In this document: piece by piece, positions 24,845-33,965 of the stretch
How the letters are laid out: every line of letters begins with the position of its first letter
Position numbering within the stretch: position 1 is the first letter of the stretch
Assembly: GCA_963204915.1 (NCBI GenBank)
Contig: CAUJHS010000057.1
Coordinates: 1-64,000, forward strand
DNA: 64,000 bases
Reading direction: 5' to 3'
DNA from: Planctomycetota bacterium
GTDB lineage: Bacteria; Planctomycetota; Planctomycetia; Pirellulales; Pirellulaceae
Translations under genes and position numbers: made by a program
Notes under the pieces: generated by a model
The model's database searches: none
Told to the model about the DNA's origin: nothing
The model's input: only the letters and a program-made list of their open reading frames with translations

Positions 24845-25762
24845 CTATTCGGCCGGAGCACGGTGCAGCGGACAGCGCTTCTCGGGCGAGAAAAAACATC
24901 CCTGCTGCAAGAACCGCAGCGTGCATTCTTGCACTTGGGGATCGTTCATCAAAAAGGTGTGCAGCACCGGCAGGACGATAAAGTCGCACGCGCCAACCAG
25001 TTGCGTTTCCTCGACGGTGACCACCGCATCATCATCGCCAGGGAGCAAGGGATTGCGCCCCTTCTCACTTCCTGCTCCTCCGGCAATGATGCCGAACTCG
25101 AACTCGGGCGTAGCTAATTGCTGGGAAAGCTCGGTCCAGGTAGAGATTTGCGATCCGCTACGGCCTGCCGTGAGGGAAAACAAACCCGTGCGAGCGGCAA
25201 TCTTCGCCAATTTGGCGCCGTTGTTCGGCGGGGCGAGCATGACCATGCGCCGAAGCCGCGGGTCGGGCTTCTCGCCGGTCACGGGGTTCGTATGAGTCGC
25301 CAAATAGCGACGCACCACGAGATTCCCCAAACTGTGCGCCACGAAGTTGATCTCTTCGATCCCGTCCAGGTGATCAATCAGCTTGGCCAGCGCCGTGGCG
25401 TGCACGTCGACATCGCCGCGCGTGCTGGGGTAGGACACGCAAAATGTGGAGTAGCCGCCCTCGCGCTCCAAGTAGTTGGCCAGCTTCCGCAAGGCGGTGC
25501 GCGTGCGGAACAGACCGTGCAGCAGAATCACTGCTTTGCCTTGCATGGGGGGGAGGTTGCGCTCGCGCTTGATTTGCTCCAGGCGCTCACGGCATTCCTC
25601 AAATGTGCCCCAGGCTTGCCGAAAGTTGGCGCCGTCCAGCAGGCGGCAATGTCCCGTAAAGGCGTTTCTTTGAATACGCCATTTGTGAAAGTGCAGCTCA
25701 TCCGCCCAAAGCTGCTTGCCGCCTAAGGTGGGCAGCGGAAGATTGAAACGAGAGCGAGCCAT
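24845..25762 (-). CDS. Alpha/beta hydrolase, lipase-like
   Basis: A 305-residue protein; the start MARSRFNLPLPTLGG at 25762 is preferred because the preceding codons look non-coding, although no ribosome binding site is obvious. VILLHGLFRTRTALRKLANY forms the oxyanion loop and INFVAHSLGNLVVRRYLA carries the nucleophile elbow G-x-S-x-G-like (AHSLGN). The catalytic Asp and His are likely within the later DDDAVVTVEETQL and VLHTFLMND stretches. It resembles lipase class 2/PGAP1-like hydrolases. It is downstream of nothing obvious and 90 bases from the acyl-CoA dehydrogenase stop; a link to lipid metabolism is inference. Confidence 0.75.
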   Translation of the reverse strand: MARSRFNLPLPTLGGKQLWADELHFHKWRIQRNAFTGHCRLLDGANFRQAWGTFEECRERLEQIKRERNLPPMQGKAVILLHGLFRTRTALRKLANYLEREGGYSTFCVSYPSTRGDVDVHATALAKLIDHLDGIEEINFVAHSLGNLVVRRYLATHTNPVTGEKPDPRLRRMVMLAPPNNGAKLAKIAARTGLFSLTAGRSGSQISTWTELSQQLATPEFEFGIIAGGAGSEKGRNPLLPGDDDAVVTVEETQLVGACDFIVLPVLHTFLMNDPQVQECTLRFLQQGCFFSPEKRCPLHRAPAE

Positions 25763-25852
25763 GCAGACTACGGTTGACGAACCCGCGAAACGAACCCCAT
25801 TCCTTCTAAAACTCAAGCTAACCGTCGCCCCGGCGTCACGCAATGACGGTAT

Positions 25853-26935
25853 TCAGCCCTCGATGCCCGCCAGTTCGCACAAATTGGCGGCCAGCACCGG
25901 TTGGGGGCAACTCCAAACCAGGAAGAACAACGCTTCGCGGCACCACCGTCCCGTGGGGTGTCCCACCATGTAGCCGGTTCCTTTCGCCGCCGTTAAGGCT
26001 GCTTGCGACGACCGAAGCACCAGACTGTTCGCCCTTGCTCGCAGTTCTTCGTTCGTGCATACCTGGTTTCCTGCGGCCAGGGCGAGCAAATCGTGATGCA
26101 GCAGCCGCCAATCGGTTCGCAGCGCAGTGGCGGGGTTGGTCAAGTCGCCGCGCCGCTCAGTTTCTTGCTCCAAGTAGCCAATGGCCGCATCGGCCAGCCC
26201 CACGGCCAAGGTCGAGGTCTGCAAACCGCCCGTACGTGCGCCTACGCCATGCTTCATCACGTCATGCACAGGACCGGCCAGCACGTACTTTTGCGGCACA
26301 TGCACATGGTTGCAATTCACGGGGCCGGTTTGACTGGCGGAAAGTCCTACCAGCTTTGCCGCGGGCGGTATCGAGACGCCGGGTAAATCGGTCGGCAAAG
26401 CGACGAGCACCTGGCGGCCGTCCTCCTGCGTGGCGCCGGTGACGACCGTTTGGGCATGAGGAGCGCCGGTGACCCAAGGACTGAACCCATCCAACACGAA
26501 GCCGTCTTCTACCGCTTTGGCCTGCAACACCGGTTTGGCCAAATGGCGGCGACTGGTGGTCAGGTGCGAGATTCCAACCGTGGCGAAAGCGCGTCCGGTC
26601 AGCAGGTCGGGCAAGAGTTCGTCGCGCAGGGCGATGTTTTCCGAAACGGCGATGCGCTGACACGCCCCTGTGCGCTGGGTGATGACGAACGTCGTCGTCA
26701 GGCACGCTGCGCTGAGGCGCAAGTATCCGCGCACGATGTCGGCCTCGCTCCAATCCTGGCCGCCCAACTCACGCGGCAGGAACCACTCGAACACGCCGTA
26801 TTGACCGCATAAGGCCAGTTGTTCGGCGGGCCAGGCGTTGTCATCCTCCAGGCGGGGCGCCAACTCCGCTAACCGCGCGGCCAGCGCGTCCAAAGCGGGG
26901 TCATCGGGCGAGGTGACTTTGGCGGCGTCTTCCAT
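25853..26935 (-). CDS. Acyl-CoA dehydrogenase-like flavoprotein
   Basis: About 360 residues, with the domain order of the acyl-CoA dehydrogenase family. The N-terminal helical part has YGVFEWFLPRELGGQDWSEA and YLRLSAACLTTTFVITQRTG; the beta domain has TVGISHLTTSRRH, LDGFSPWVTGAPHA and LVALPTDLPGVSI; the C-terminal helices include GLADAAIGYLEQETERRG and ALTAAKGTGYMVGHPTGRWC. The usual catalytic Glu position is not obvious, so some members of this branch act on other substrates. It is the last gene of the minus-strand run that includes the Exb-like cluster, 83 bases after the second ExbD gene, but functional linkage is uncertain. Confidence 0.75.
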   Translation of the reverse strand: MEDAAKVTSPDDPALDALAARLAELAPRLEDDNAWPAEQLALCGQYGVFEWFLPRELGGQDWSEADIVRGYLRLSAACLTTTFVITQRTGACQRIAVSENIALRDELLPDLLTGRAFATVGISHLTTSRRHLAKPVLQAKAVEDGFVLDGFSPWVTGAPHAQTVVTGATQEDGRQVLVALPTDLPGVSIPPAAKLVGLSASQTGPVNCNHVHVPQKYVLAGPVHDVMKHGVGARTGGLQTSTLAVGLADAAIGYLEQETERRGDLTNPATALRTDWRLLHHDLLALAAGNQVCTNEELRARANSLVLRSSQAALTAAKGTGYMVGHPTGRWCREALFFLVWSCPQPVLAANLCELAGIEG

Positions 26936-27018
26936 GGTGCAATGCAAGGGACATCCGTGGGAAAGAGGCCCTTGCGTTGGAGTATTGCTCGCTCACGAGG
27001 TGTGTGATCTCCCGAGCG

Positions 27019-27507
27019 TTAGCTCGGCGGATTCTTGGGTGGAGCGAACTTGATCTTCTCGACCAACTTGACAATCTGGCCGGTGGCGTCGTCGCGATAA
27101 CCCGAAACGGCGGTGATCGCTTCAATGACATATTGGTAGCGGAGGTTGTAATCGCAATCGAGTTCGACTTCGGCCCCTTCGGCGCCGGCGGGGCTGTCGG
27201 TTCCGACCAGGCCGAGGATTTCCTCATGCAGTTGTTGGAAGCTACCGAGGGTGCGCTGGTTCATGCCGATGCCGGTCAACTCGCCGCCGCTGCCGGCTTG
27301 CAGCCGCACCTTGATAGGCGGAACGAGTTGATCGTCAATGGCGCCTTCGCGCGGCGCGGCCAGCGGCATTTTGATGTTGAAGTCGCCTTCGGCCGTGACC
27401 AACTTGAACGTCATAATGAAGAACGTCAACAGCTGGAACACGATGTCGATCATCGGCGTCATGTCCAGTTTGATTTCTTGGGTCGGCTTTTGGTGGCGAA
27501 CTTTCAT
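27019..27507 (-). CDS. exbD: ExbD/TolR-family biopolymer transport protein (second copy)
   Basis: A 162-residue protein with the ExbD layout: a short cytoplasmic start (MKVRHQKPTQEIKLDMTPMI), one membrane helix (about 19-36, DIVFQLLTFFIMTFKLV) and a periplasmic domain. The membrane Asp of the DMTPMIDIVFQLL motif, which carries the proton path in ExbD/TolR/MotB, is present. It follows another ExbD gene and an ExbB/TolQ gene, so the three should form one proton-driven inner-membrane motor complex. Confidence 0.85.
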   Translation of the reverse strand: MKVRHQKPTQEIKLDMTPMIDIVFQLLTFFIMTFKLVTAEGDFNIKMPLAAPREGAIDDQLVPPIKVRLQAGSGGELTGIGMNQRTLGSFQQLHEEILGLVGTDSPAGAEGAEVELDCDYNLRYQYVIEAITAVSGYRDDATGQIVKLVEKIKFAPPKNPPS

Positions 27508-27604
27508 GGCGTACGCAAACGGGGCAAGGCGGGCGGATCAAATGAACGTTGTTGCCGGTCGTCGGCAGGGCGAGGCGACCGTGCGGGAACCGAAACCCGC
27601 CGCG

Positions 27605-28045
27605 CTAATCGATTCTTTCTTCTGCACGAAGTGCGAATTTTTCAAAGTTGTTCTTCTGGCAAACCTCGATCAACTTTTGCACGTCACCGGTGCGGGCGTC
27701 TTTATGAGCCCGCACGATAACCGTAGCTTCCGATTGCGGCCGGCCTTGGAGTGCGAGCAAGTCGGACTCGCGCACCAGGTAAGGACGCAAACCCTCCAGG
27801 AACACCTCTTCACCCCCGAGGATCGCCGTCCCTTCCTTGGTCAGGTGAATCGTAATGGGATATTCCATGGGTGCGTCGGGCGGCTTGGCCAACTCGCTTT
27901 TGGGAAGCTGAATCCGCGCGTTCTGCTCGGATTGCGAGAAGTTGATCATCACCGTAAAGAAGGCGATCAGCTGAAACGCCATGTCGATCATGGGCGTCAT
28001 GTCGCCTTCCACGATGCCGCCGCTGTGTTTTTTCGCAACTCGCAT
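27605..28045 (-). CDS. exbD: ExbD/TolR-family biopolymer transport protein (first copy)
   Basis: A 146-residue protein starting MRVAKKHSGGIVEGDMTPMI; the upstream frame extension is not supported. One membrane helix (DMAFQLIAFFTVMINF) carries the conserved Asp, followed by a periplasmic domain with ITIHLTKEGTAILGGEEVFL and ATVIVRAHKDARTGDVQKLI, typical of ExbD. It differs enough from the next ExbD to suggest a heteromeric or two-subunit arrangement, as in systems with two ExbD proteins. It lies 78 bases after the ExbB/TolQ gene. Confidence 0.85.
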   Translation of the reverse strand: MRVAKKHSGGIVEGDMTPMIDMAFQLIAFFTVMINFSQSEQNARIQLPKSELAKPPDAPMEYPITIHLTKEGTAILGGEEVFLEGLRPYLVRESDLLALQGRPQSEATVIVRAHKDARTGDVQKLIEVCQKNNFEKFALRAEERID

Positions 28046-28123
28046 AACAGAACGCCCGAAAGACGATGCATCGAATACCAAAAACACGCGCCATATAAAA
28101 ATAGCGCGCCGTAGCGGCTCACC

Positions 28124-28963
28124 TTACGGCTGCTTGCCTTGCCCCGTGAAGTTTTGGAAGCGGCTGAGCAAATCTTCGCTGACAATGCCCACTTCCAACA
28201 CGAGCCGCGAAATGCGGTTCTTCATGATGTTGTAAAAACCAATCGCGGGAATCGCGATCACCAGACCAACGAGCGTGGTGAACAACGCCGTGGCGATACC
28301 GGCGGCCAACTCGGACGGCTTGGGCTGCGTGGCGCTGTTGGCGATCACGGAGAACGAGGCGATCATCCCGTCGACCGTACCGAGCAGGCCGACCATGGGG
28401 GCAATGCTGCCAATCAAGGCGATGTAGCTCAAACGGTGTTCGAGCTTCATGTTTTCTTCTTCGCCCACTTCCTGCATGGCCTCGATGGCGTGATCGTAAC
28501 CTTGCGACAGCTTCGACATACCGGCCGCCAACACCTGACCCAGGAACGACTCATCGTTCTTGGCCAGTTCGAACGCTTCCTGGTACTGCTTGTTATCCAG
28601 GTGCGCAGCGAACGTTTCTTCCAAGTGGGCAGGAACGATGTTGTCGCGCCGGGCGGTCAACAGGTTCATAATGAGCAAGGCCACCAACGTAAACGAAAGC
28701 GCTAAGAAGGCGATCGTGTAACGAATGCCCAAGGCGCCAAACATCCACCCCAGATAGCTTTGACGCTTGGGCGGGGCGGAGCCTTCATCGGCGGGGACGG
28801 CCTCCTCGGCGACCGGCTCTTCATCCACGACATCTTCGTCTTGCGCCACGGCCGCCGTGGGGGCGAGAACCGCGCTAACGCAAATCGTGGCCAGGCCGAA
28901 CATGGCCAAGGCGGTCAGGCTCCAGAGCAAAGCCTTGGTGAACACAAAACGGGACGGCGACAT
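28124..28963 (-). CDS. exbB: MotA/TolQ/ExbB proton channel family protein
   Basis: A 279-residue protein from the ATG at 28961-28963, with AGGAG nine bases upstream. It starts with a signal peptide or first helix (SLTALAMFGLATICVSAVL), followed by an acidic linker (EDVVDEEPVAEEAVPADEGS). Then come three helices in the family order: IRYTIAFLALSFTLVALLI, LSYIALIGSIAPMVGLLGTV and ALFTTLVGLVIAIPAIGFYN. The APMVGLLGTVDGMI stretch is a family hallmark. It should form the stator pentamer with the ExbD proteins encoded downstream. The N-terminal signal-plus-linker is typical of planctomycete versions. Confidence 0.9.
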   Translation of the reverse strand: MSPSRFVFTKALLWSLTALAMFGLATICVSAVLAPTAAVAQDEDVVDEEPVAEEAVPADEGSAPPKRQSYLGWMFGALGIRYTIAFLALSFTLVALLIMNLLTARRDNIVPAHLEETFAAHLDNKQYQEAFELAKNDESFLGQVLAAGMSKLSQGYDHAIEAMQEVGEEENMKLEHRLSYIALIGSIAPMVGLLGTVDGMIASFSVIANSATQPKPSELAAGIATALFTTLVGLVIAIPAIGFYNIMKNRISRLVLEVGIVSEDLLSRFQNFTGQGKQP

Positions 28964-29183
28964 GGAAATGGGCTCCTGGCGTCGTAGTGCGACGAGCGAA
29001 TGAGGTGTGTTGTTTCTCGGCGTGCGGCATACCATTCCACGCGCCGTCCTGGATTTATTGCAAAGGTCATCATCACGCTCCGCATGATGATGTTTTGGCT
29101 TCCTTAGTTCTTTAATGGAAGGTTAATTCGTGGAAGCCGCCCCGCAGATCGGTGTTGTTTCGAAATTGCCGTACTTTGCACAA

Positions 29184-29254
29184 GCAACCCGCGCCACAGC
29201 ACGGGGTTGCTCTGCGGCCCCAAGACAACCATGGGAATTCTGCCCGGTTGTCTT
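29184..29254 (-). terminator. Two small hairpins after the TPR gene
   Basis: GCAACCC (29184-29190) with GGGTTGC (29204-29210), and AAGACAACC (29222-29230) with GGTTGTCTT (29246-29254), form two stems just past the stop codon at 29261 in the minus direction. There is no long T-run, so termination or attenuation before the ExbB gene is only a possibility. Confidence 0.35.
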
Positions 29255-29260
29255 CCGATT

Positions 29261-30298
29261 CTATGATTTTAACTTCGCCCACCGAGTGCCGGCGTAGGAA
29301 TTCTTGAGCGTGGTGCGGGCGTCCAAGGCGCGGTCGGGCTGGTTCAGTTGGTTCCACAGATCGCTGAGGTGATACAAAGCCTGCGCATGCTGGTTGGGGT
29401 CGCTGTAAAACATCGTATCGACGTGTAGGAACGCCAAGGCGGCGTCCTGCGGCTTGTTCGCCTTGAGGTACGCTGTGCCAAGCGCGTTGTACACCCGGCC
29501 AAAGAGCTCGGCGTCGGTGGAGGCGTTGTTCGCAATGATCTCTTCGCATGTTTTAATGGCTTCGTCGGTCTTGCCGGTTTGGGCGAGCGACTCTGCGCGG
29601 CCAATGCGTGAAAAGAGCTTTTGTCGGGCCGCCAAGGGCGTGTCGATGTTGGCGCCGATTACTTTATCATAATCCGCGATGGCGGCGGCGTAATCACCTT
29701 GCGCTTTGAGTGCGTCCGCGCCAAGAACAAACGCCTTCATTTTGTGCTCGGGCCAGGGCGCCTTGGCCAGTTCTTCGTAGAACGTTCGCGCGGCGGCGGG
29801 GTTGTCGAGCGCCATGGCCAGGTCGCCCAAGACTTCGGCGGCGGCAAAGTGATGGTGGCTGTTCGGATTGGCGCGGTAGAACGCCATCATGTCGCCTGCG
29901 GCTTTGTTCTTGTCTCCCCCGCGCGCAAGGGCCAGCTTGGCCTGGGTCAGGGCGAGGAAGTACTGCACGTCCTGCTTGACGACGTCACGGCCGACGCTGT
30001 TTGCATCGATCTTTCGCAGGTCTTCCAGCGCTTGTTCAAGTTGGCCCGCCAACACGGCAGCGCGGGCTCGGCTCAGTTCATTCGGTTCGCCGTCAAACGT
30101 GACGCGTTTGATCTCATTGACGGGGAACGTTTGATTCCCCGAGGTGGTTTGCAGCGTCACCTCATTGGGCGTTGTGCTGACCACGGTGCCGCGAGCCGGC
30201 GCGCCGCGTTCGCCGAAGATCTGGTCAAATTGCGCCTGCGCCGCAGTGGGCGCCAACGCAAGGAGTGCGAAAAAGAAGAAACCGCGAGATATGTTCAT
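29261..30298 (-). CDS. Periplasmic TPR protein
   Basis: A 345-residue protein with a signal peptide (MNISRGFFFFALLALAPTAA, cleavage after AQA). Residues 25-75 form a small beta domain (ARGTVVSTTPNEVTLQTTSG, INEIKRVTF-like), followed by TPR repeats such as ARAAVLAGQLEQALEDLRKI, LGADALKAQGDYAAAIADYD and RVYNALGTAYLKANKPQDAA. It lies between a 1,076-residue TPR protein gene and the ExbB/ExbD genes, all on one strand. By analogy with Tol/Exb clusters that end in a TPR protein, it may transmit motor force to the outer envelope (inference). Confidence 0.8.
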   Translation of the reverse strand: MNISRGFFFFALLALAPTAAQAQFDQIFGERGAPARGTVVSTTPNEVTLQTTSGNQTFPVNEIKRVTFDGEPNELSRARAAVLAGQLEQALEDLRKIDANSVGRDVVKQDVQYFLALTQAKLALARGGDKNKAAGDMMAFYRANPNSHHHFAAAEVLGDLAMALDNPAAARTFYEELAKAPWPEHKMKAFVLGADALKAQGDYAAAIADYDKVIGANIDTPLAARQKLFSRIGRAESLAQTGKTDEAIKTCEEIIANNASTDAELFGRVYNALGTAYLKANKPQDAALAFLHVDTMFYSDPNQHAQALYHLSDLWNQLNQPDRALDARTTLKNSYAGTRWAKLKS

Positions 30299-30395
30299 GA
30301 CTCAACCACACGAAGGGTGATAACGAATGTTTTGGCGGAAGCCCCACTCGAAGACATCGCGCCCGGACGCGACACGTCGAGCGGACGTAAACCGC

Positions 30396-33300
30396 TCATC
30401 GATTGGCGGTTTGTGACACTTTTTGCTTTTCGGTGCTGGGGGAGGTTTCCGGCGCCGTCTTGGGCAAACCATAGGGCGGCTTTTCGCCTAAAGCCTTTTG
30501 AATGTCAGTCAAAAGCTGGTTGTACTTGCCGCGCCACTCCGGCCACTCCGGCGCGCCAAGCTCCGGGTATAACTTGTGCGTGACCATAATAAATTTTTTG
30601 GCCAACTCGATGTCGTCGCGTTTCTTCTCCTGCCTGCCGTAATCGTAGAGCGCCTTGGCGGCCTGGTACCGTGCTTGGAAGAAGAAATTCAAGTACTGGG
30701 GGTTGCGCTGCGTGACGGTGGCCAGTCGATTCCAGCCCCAGATGATGTCGTCTTTTTTCTCGTCCGGAAATCCGCCGGTAATCGACTTTTTGTAATAGGC
30801 GGCTTTGTCGTAACGGCCTCGCTCTTGGTACGTGAGGGCGGCTTCGACTTGAATTCCCACCATCGTGCGGTTGTCTTTCAGCACTGTGGCAAAGAGCTTT
30901 AAGGCTTCATCGTATTGCCCCAGCCGACGTTTCAGTTTGGCCAATTCCGACATGACGTGCGGGCCGATGCGGTCGTCTAGAAAGTCCTTATTGGCCTGAT
31001 CCTTTTTGAGCATCGCCTCATAAGTGCTTTGCGCTTCCTTGTAGTAACTGAGGGCCTTGGCGGGCGGCGGATTCTTGCCGTTGTCGAACGCTTCGCCCAA
31101 GTTCACGAACGTTACCGCCACCCAGTTCAAGGTGTTGACGTCGGTGCTTTCTTTGCCGATTTGGCGGAGGAAAGTCTCGAAGCCCCGAGAGAGGGCGTTC
31201 TTGGCGTCTTCCGACGCGGCCAGATCAATCGACTGCCGGACCGAATGCGCCAGGCTCACGTAAATGGCCACCAGCTTGGTGCGTCCCTCCGGGTCTTTGA
31301 GCACTTCGGTTTCCAAGTCATCCATCGTGGCCTTGGCCTTGTCCATCACCTCGCCTGGATTCTTCGCGGCGGGAAGCGAGCCAATGTACGCTCGCAACGC
31401 CGTTTTGTAGGTCTCTTGGATATAGCCTTCTCGCTGGACGGCAGGATCGCCTTTTTTGACGAGCGTCAGGGCGCCAATTTGCGGGTGCTCAAGCTCAGCG
31501 ATGGCTTTCTCGGCTTGATTGGTGTCGACGTAGATTTGCGCCAGCGACAGCACCGCCGAGGCCAGAGTCTTGTCGATCTTATTCGCTTGCCGCATGCGTT
31601 CCACGCCATTGGTCAGCGTCTTTTCGGCGCGCTGCTTCAGGTCTTCCAGCTCTTTCTCACGTTGCGCCAGGTCGGTTCCCTCGGGCGGCGCTTCGCCTCC
31701 GTCCTCCACGGGGCGCCGCCACTTGCGCAGCTCAGCCATGCCGTTGAGGTAGGCGCTCCACATGGCCTGACCGGTTTTGAGTTCGGCATCGCCGCGTTGG
31801 GCGGAGTCGGCAGGAATCTGTTCCAAATACTGCTCGGCCCGGGACAGGTCGCCCCGGTTGATCATGAAGGGGATAAGCGTGTTGAGCGCTTCGCCCGCCT
31901 CGGGCGCCGTGGGCCACGCCTTCGTAATGTAGTCGCACACCGAGATCAATCGATCGGCCTCAAAGTCGTTCGACTTCTCAGGGTTCAGGTTATACAGCTT
32001 CACATAACACGCCATCGCAATTTTGGCGCAGGGGACGGCTCCTACGTGGCCGGGAAACTTGCGCGCGACGAACTCGCCGATGACCGCCGAGTCAAAGTAC
32101 TCTTCCCGCATGTAGTGCAGGTAGCACAGGAAGTAACGCACGATGTTCAAGTCGTCGAGCGACACTTCCGATTCGGCCGCAGCCAACTCGAGCGCCTTGC
32201 GATAATACTTGAAGGCCAGATCGCGTTTGGCGGTGACATTCGTTCTCGCGTCGTCGACCTGCTTTTGCAGGTCGGCTTTGACGGCGGCGTCTTTCTCGCT
32301 TGCCACTCGGGGCCCGACCAGGTTCAACACCGCCTGAGCGCTCGACATTTCCTCGCGCGCCTCGTTGCCCGCGGTGCGAGCTTCGTCAAAGGTGCGGGGA
32401 TTGATTTCTTCGTCGCTGGCGCGGCTCGAGGCTTGCCCCGTGGGAAGGGTAGCCAGCAACTCCTCGGCCTGACGCTTGAGGTCGGATGAAATATCCTGCC
32501 GCGCCACGGTTTGCGAGAGCTTGACCGCCTCGCGGTAGGCTTCGTCCTTCTTCTTATCGCCTTTGTCCAAACTATCGCCAAGTTGCTTGTACGCCTTGGC
32601 CACGAGCAGCCGCATGGTGATCCATTCGGGATCCTGCGCCTCGTTGGGACGTTGTTTATCGAGCCAACTCGAACCTTGGGTGATCGCCTCGACGAATTTC
32701 TTTTGCGAAGGATCGAGCCAGCAATCCATCGCTAACAATAAAGTCTTTGTTTTGATCGCACGGAACGCGTCCGGCTCGTCCGGCTGCTCCATGAGGTCGG
32801 TATAGAAGCTTAACGCTTCCTTGAAGTCTTTCATCTTTTGGTACGCGCGGCCTTGATACATCCGGGCGTACAACCCAGCCACGTAGGTGCGATAGTCTTC
32901 GTAAATTTGCTCGTATTCTTTGGCGGCCGCCAGGAGCAAGTCTTTGTGCTCTTTCGAGCCTTCCTTGGCGGTGTCGGCCTTTTCTTCGAGCACCGCGGCG
33001 GCCAGCAGTTTGGTTTGCAGGTAGTCTTTGCGAAGTTGATCGCGTCGTTCGGAAAGCTCGGCCTGTTTGCGATCCTTCATGTCGAGCACTTTGGGAATGC
33101 CCTTCAGCTCTTCCGCGATCGCGTTCCGGGCCGCATCAAAGACTTTGTAGCCTTCGTCGTACAGCCCCGCAGCTTGTGAGAGCAATTGCGTGGCGTTGGC
33201 CGCTCCGGGCTCTTTGGACCGTTCGACAAGAATTCTTGCCCGTTCGACAATCACATTGCCCAGTTGACTGCGAGCGGCTTGGGCTAAGGGGTGCGAGGCG

Positions 33301-33626
33301 TTCTTTTTCAGGAAGTCGTCTAAAGTTTGCTGGGCTTGATCCAGCACTTTCACGCGCTGCGTTAAGTCGCGCGTGGCGCCGGCGTTCTGCACGAGCGTGG
33401 CGCCGCGCTCATACTGCAAGACGGCCTTGAACTCCGGCGTGGCCAGCGGACTGCTTTCCATGCGATCCAGGTACAACAGCGCCATGTCGAAGTAGCGTCG
33501 CTCTCTTAGCCGTTCGAGAAAGTCACGCGAGGGTTCTTCGCCACGCAACGGCAACGCTCCGAGCACCAAGAACAGGCAGCAAGACCCAACCGTGAAATAA
33601 CGCGAGACGAGGCCGCTTCGTTTCAT
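30396..33626 (-). CDS. Very long secreted TPR protein
   Basis: 1,076 residues from the ATG at 33624-33626, which follows AAGGAAAG. A signal peptide (YFTVGSCCLFLVLGALPLRG) is followed almost entirely by tetratricopeptide-like helical pairs, for example YFDMALLYLDRMESSPLATP, ARMYQGRAYQKMKDFKEALS and VEAALTYQERGRYDKAAYYK, and it ends with a short polar tail. No catalytic motif is seen. As the first gene of the minus-strand TPR/ExbB/ExbD run it is a likely periplasmic scaffold of that system. The next gene begins 98 bases downstream. Confidence 0.8.
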   Translation of the reverse strand: MKRSGLVSRYFTVGSCCLFLVLGALPLRGEEPSRDFLERLRERRYFDMALLYLDRMESSPLATPEFKAVLQYERGATLVQNAGATRDLTQRVKVLDQAQQTLDDFLKKNASHPLAQAARSQLGNVIVERARILVERSKEPGAANATQLLSQAAGLYDEGYKVFDAARNAIAEELKGIPKVLDMKDRKQAELSERRDQLRKDYLQTKLLAAAVLEEKADTAKEGSKEHKDLLLAAAKEYEQIYEDYRTYVAGLYARMYQGRAYQKMKDFKEALSFYTDLMEQPDEPDAFRAIKTKTLLLAMDCWLDPSQKKFVEAITQGSSWLDKQRPNEAQDPEWITMRLLVAKAYKQLGDSLDKGDKKKDEAYREAVKLSQTVARQDISSDLKRQAEELLATLPTGQASSRASDEEINPRTFDEARTAGNEAREEMSSAQAVLNLVGPRVASEKDAAVKADLQKQVDDARTNVTAKRDLAFKYYRKALELAAAESEVSLDDLNIVRYFLCYLHYMREEYFDSAVIGEFVARKFPGHVGAVPCAKIAMACYVKLYNLNPEKSNDFEADRLISVCDYITKAWPTAPEAGEALNTLIPFMINRGDLSRAEQYLEQIPADSAQRGDAELKTGQAMWSAYLNGMAELRKWRRPVEDGGEAPPEGTDLAQREKELEDLKQRAEKTLTNGVERMRQANKIDKTLASAVLSLAQIYVDTNQAEKAIAELEHPQIGALTLVKKGDPAVQREGYIQETYKTALRAYIGSLPAAKNPGEVMDKAKATMDDLETEVLKDPEGRTKLVAIYVSLAHSVRQSIDLAASEDAKNALSRGFETFLRQIGKESTDVNTLNWVAVTFVNLGEAFDNGKNPPPAKALSYYKEAQSTYEAMLKKDQANKDFLDDRIGPHVMSELAKLKRRLGQYDEALKLFATVLKDNRTMVGIQVEAALTYQERGRYDKAAYYKKSITGGFPDEKKDDIIWGWNRLATVTQRNPQYLNFFFQARYQAAKALYDYGRQEKKRDDIELAKKFIMVTHKLYPELGAPEWPEWRGKYNQLLTDIQKALGEKPPYGLPKTAPETSPSTEKQKVSQTANR

Positions 33627-33965
33627 TACGACTTTCCTTGAGACTTCCGCCGGCAGCGGGCGGCATCCCCCGAGATGTCGGGCGAAGGAAGGAGTGTTCA
33701 AATTTAGGTTATAATCTCTACGCACCCCCCGCAACCTTTGGTCGGGCATAATTCGCAGGGCGATGGCCCCTGCCGCGCGGTTATAGGGAATGGCGTGAGC
33801 AGGCCGATTGTGCCGCGTCCTCCTCGGACGCAGCGCAACCGACTTACAACAATATCAGGCAATGAAAGGTGGGGCGTGCAGAGGAGAAGCTCCCGGCGCA
33901 CCTGCGGATTCGTTTCAGCGCGGCACGCGCCGACGATACCCGTCCACGCGGTACGGCGCCCCGGC
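33627..33965. other. Intergenic stretch, no gene recognised
   Basis: This probably contains the promoter of the long TPR gene. Open frames on both strands are short and mutually overlapping without a family. No striking repeat was found. Confidence 0.35.
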
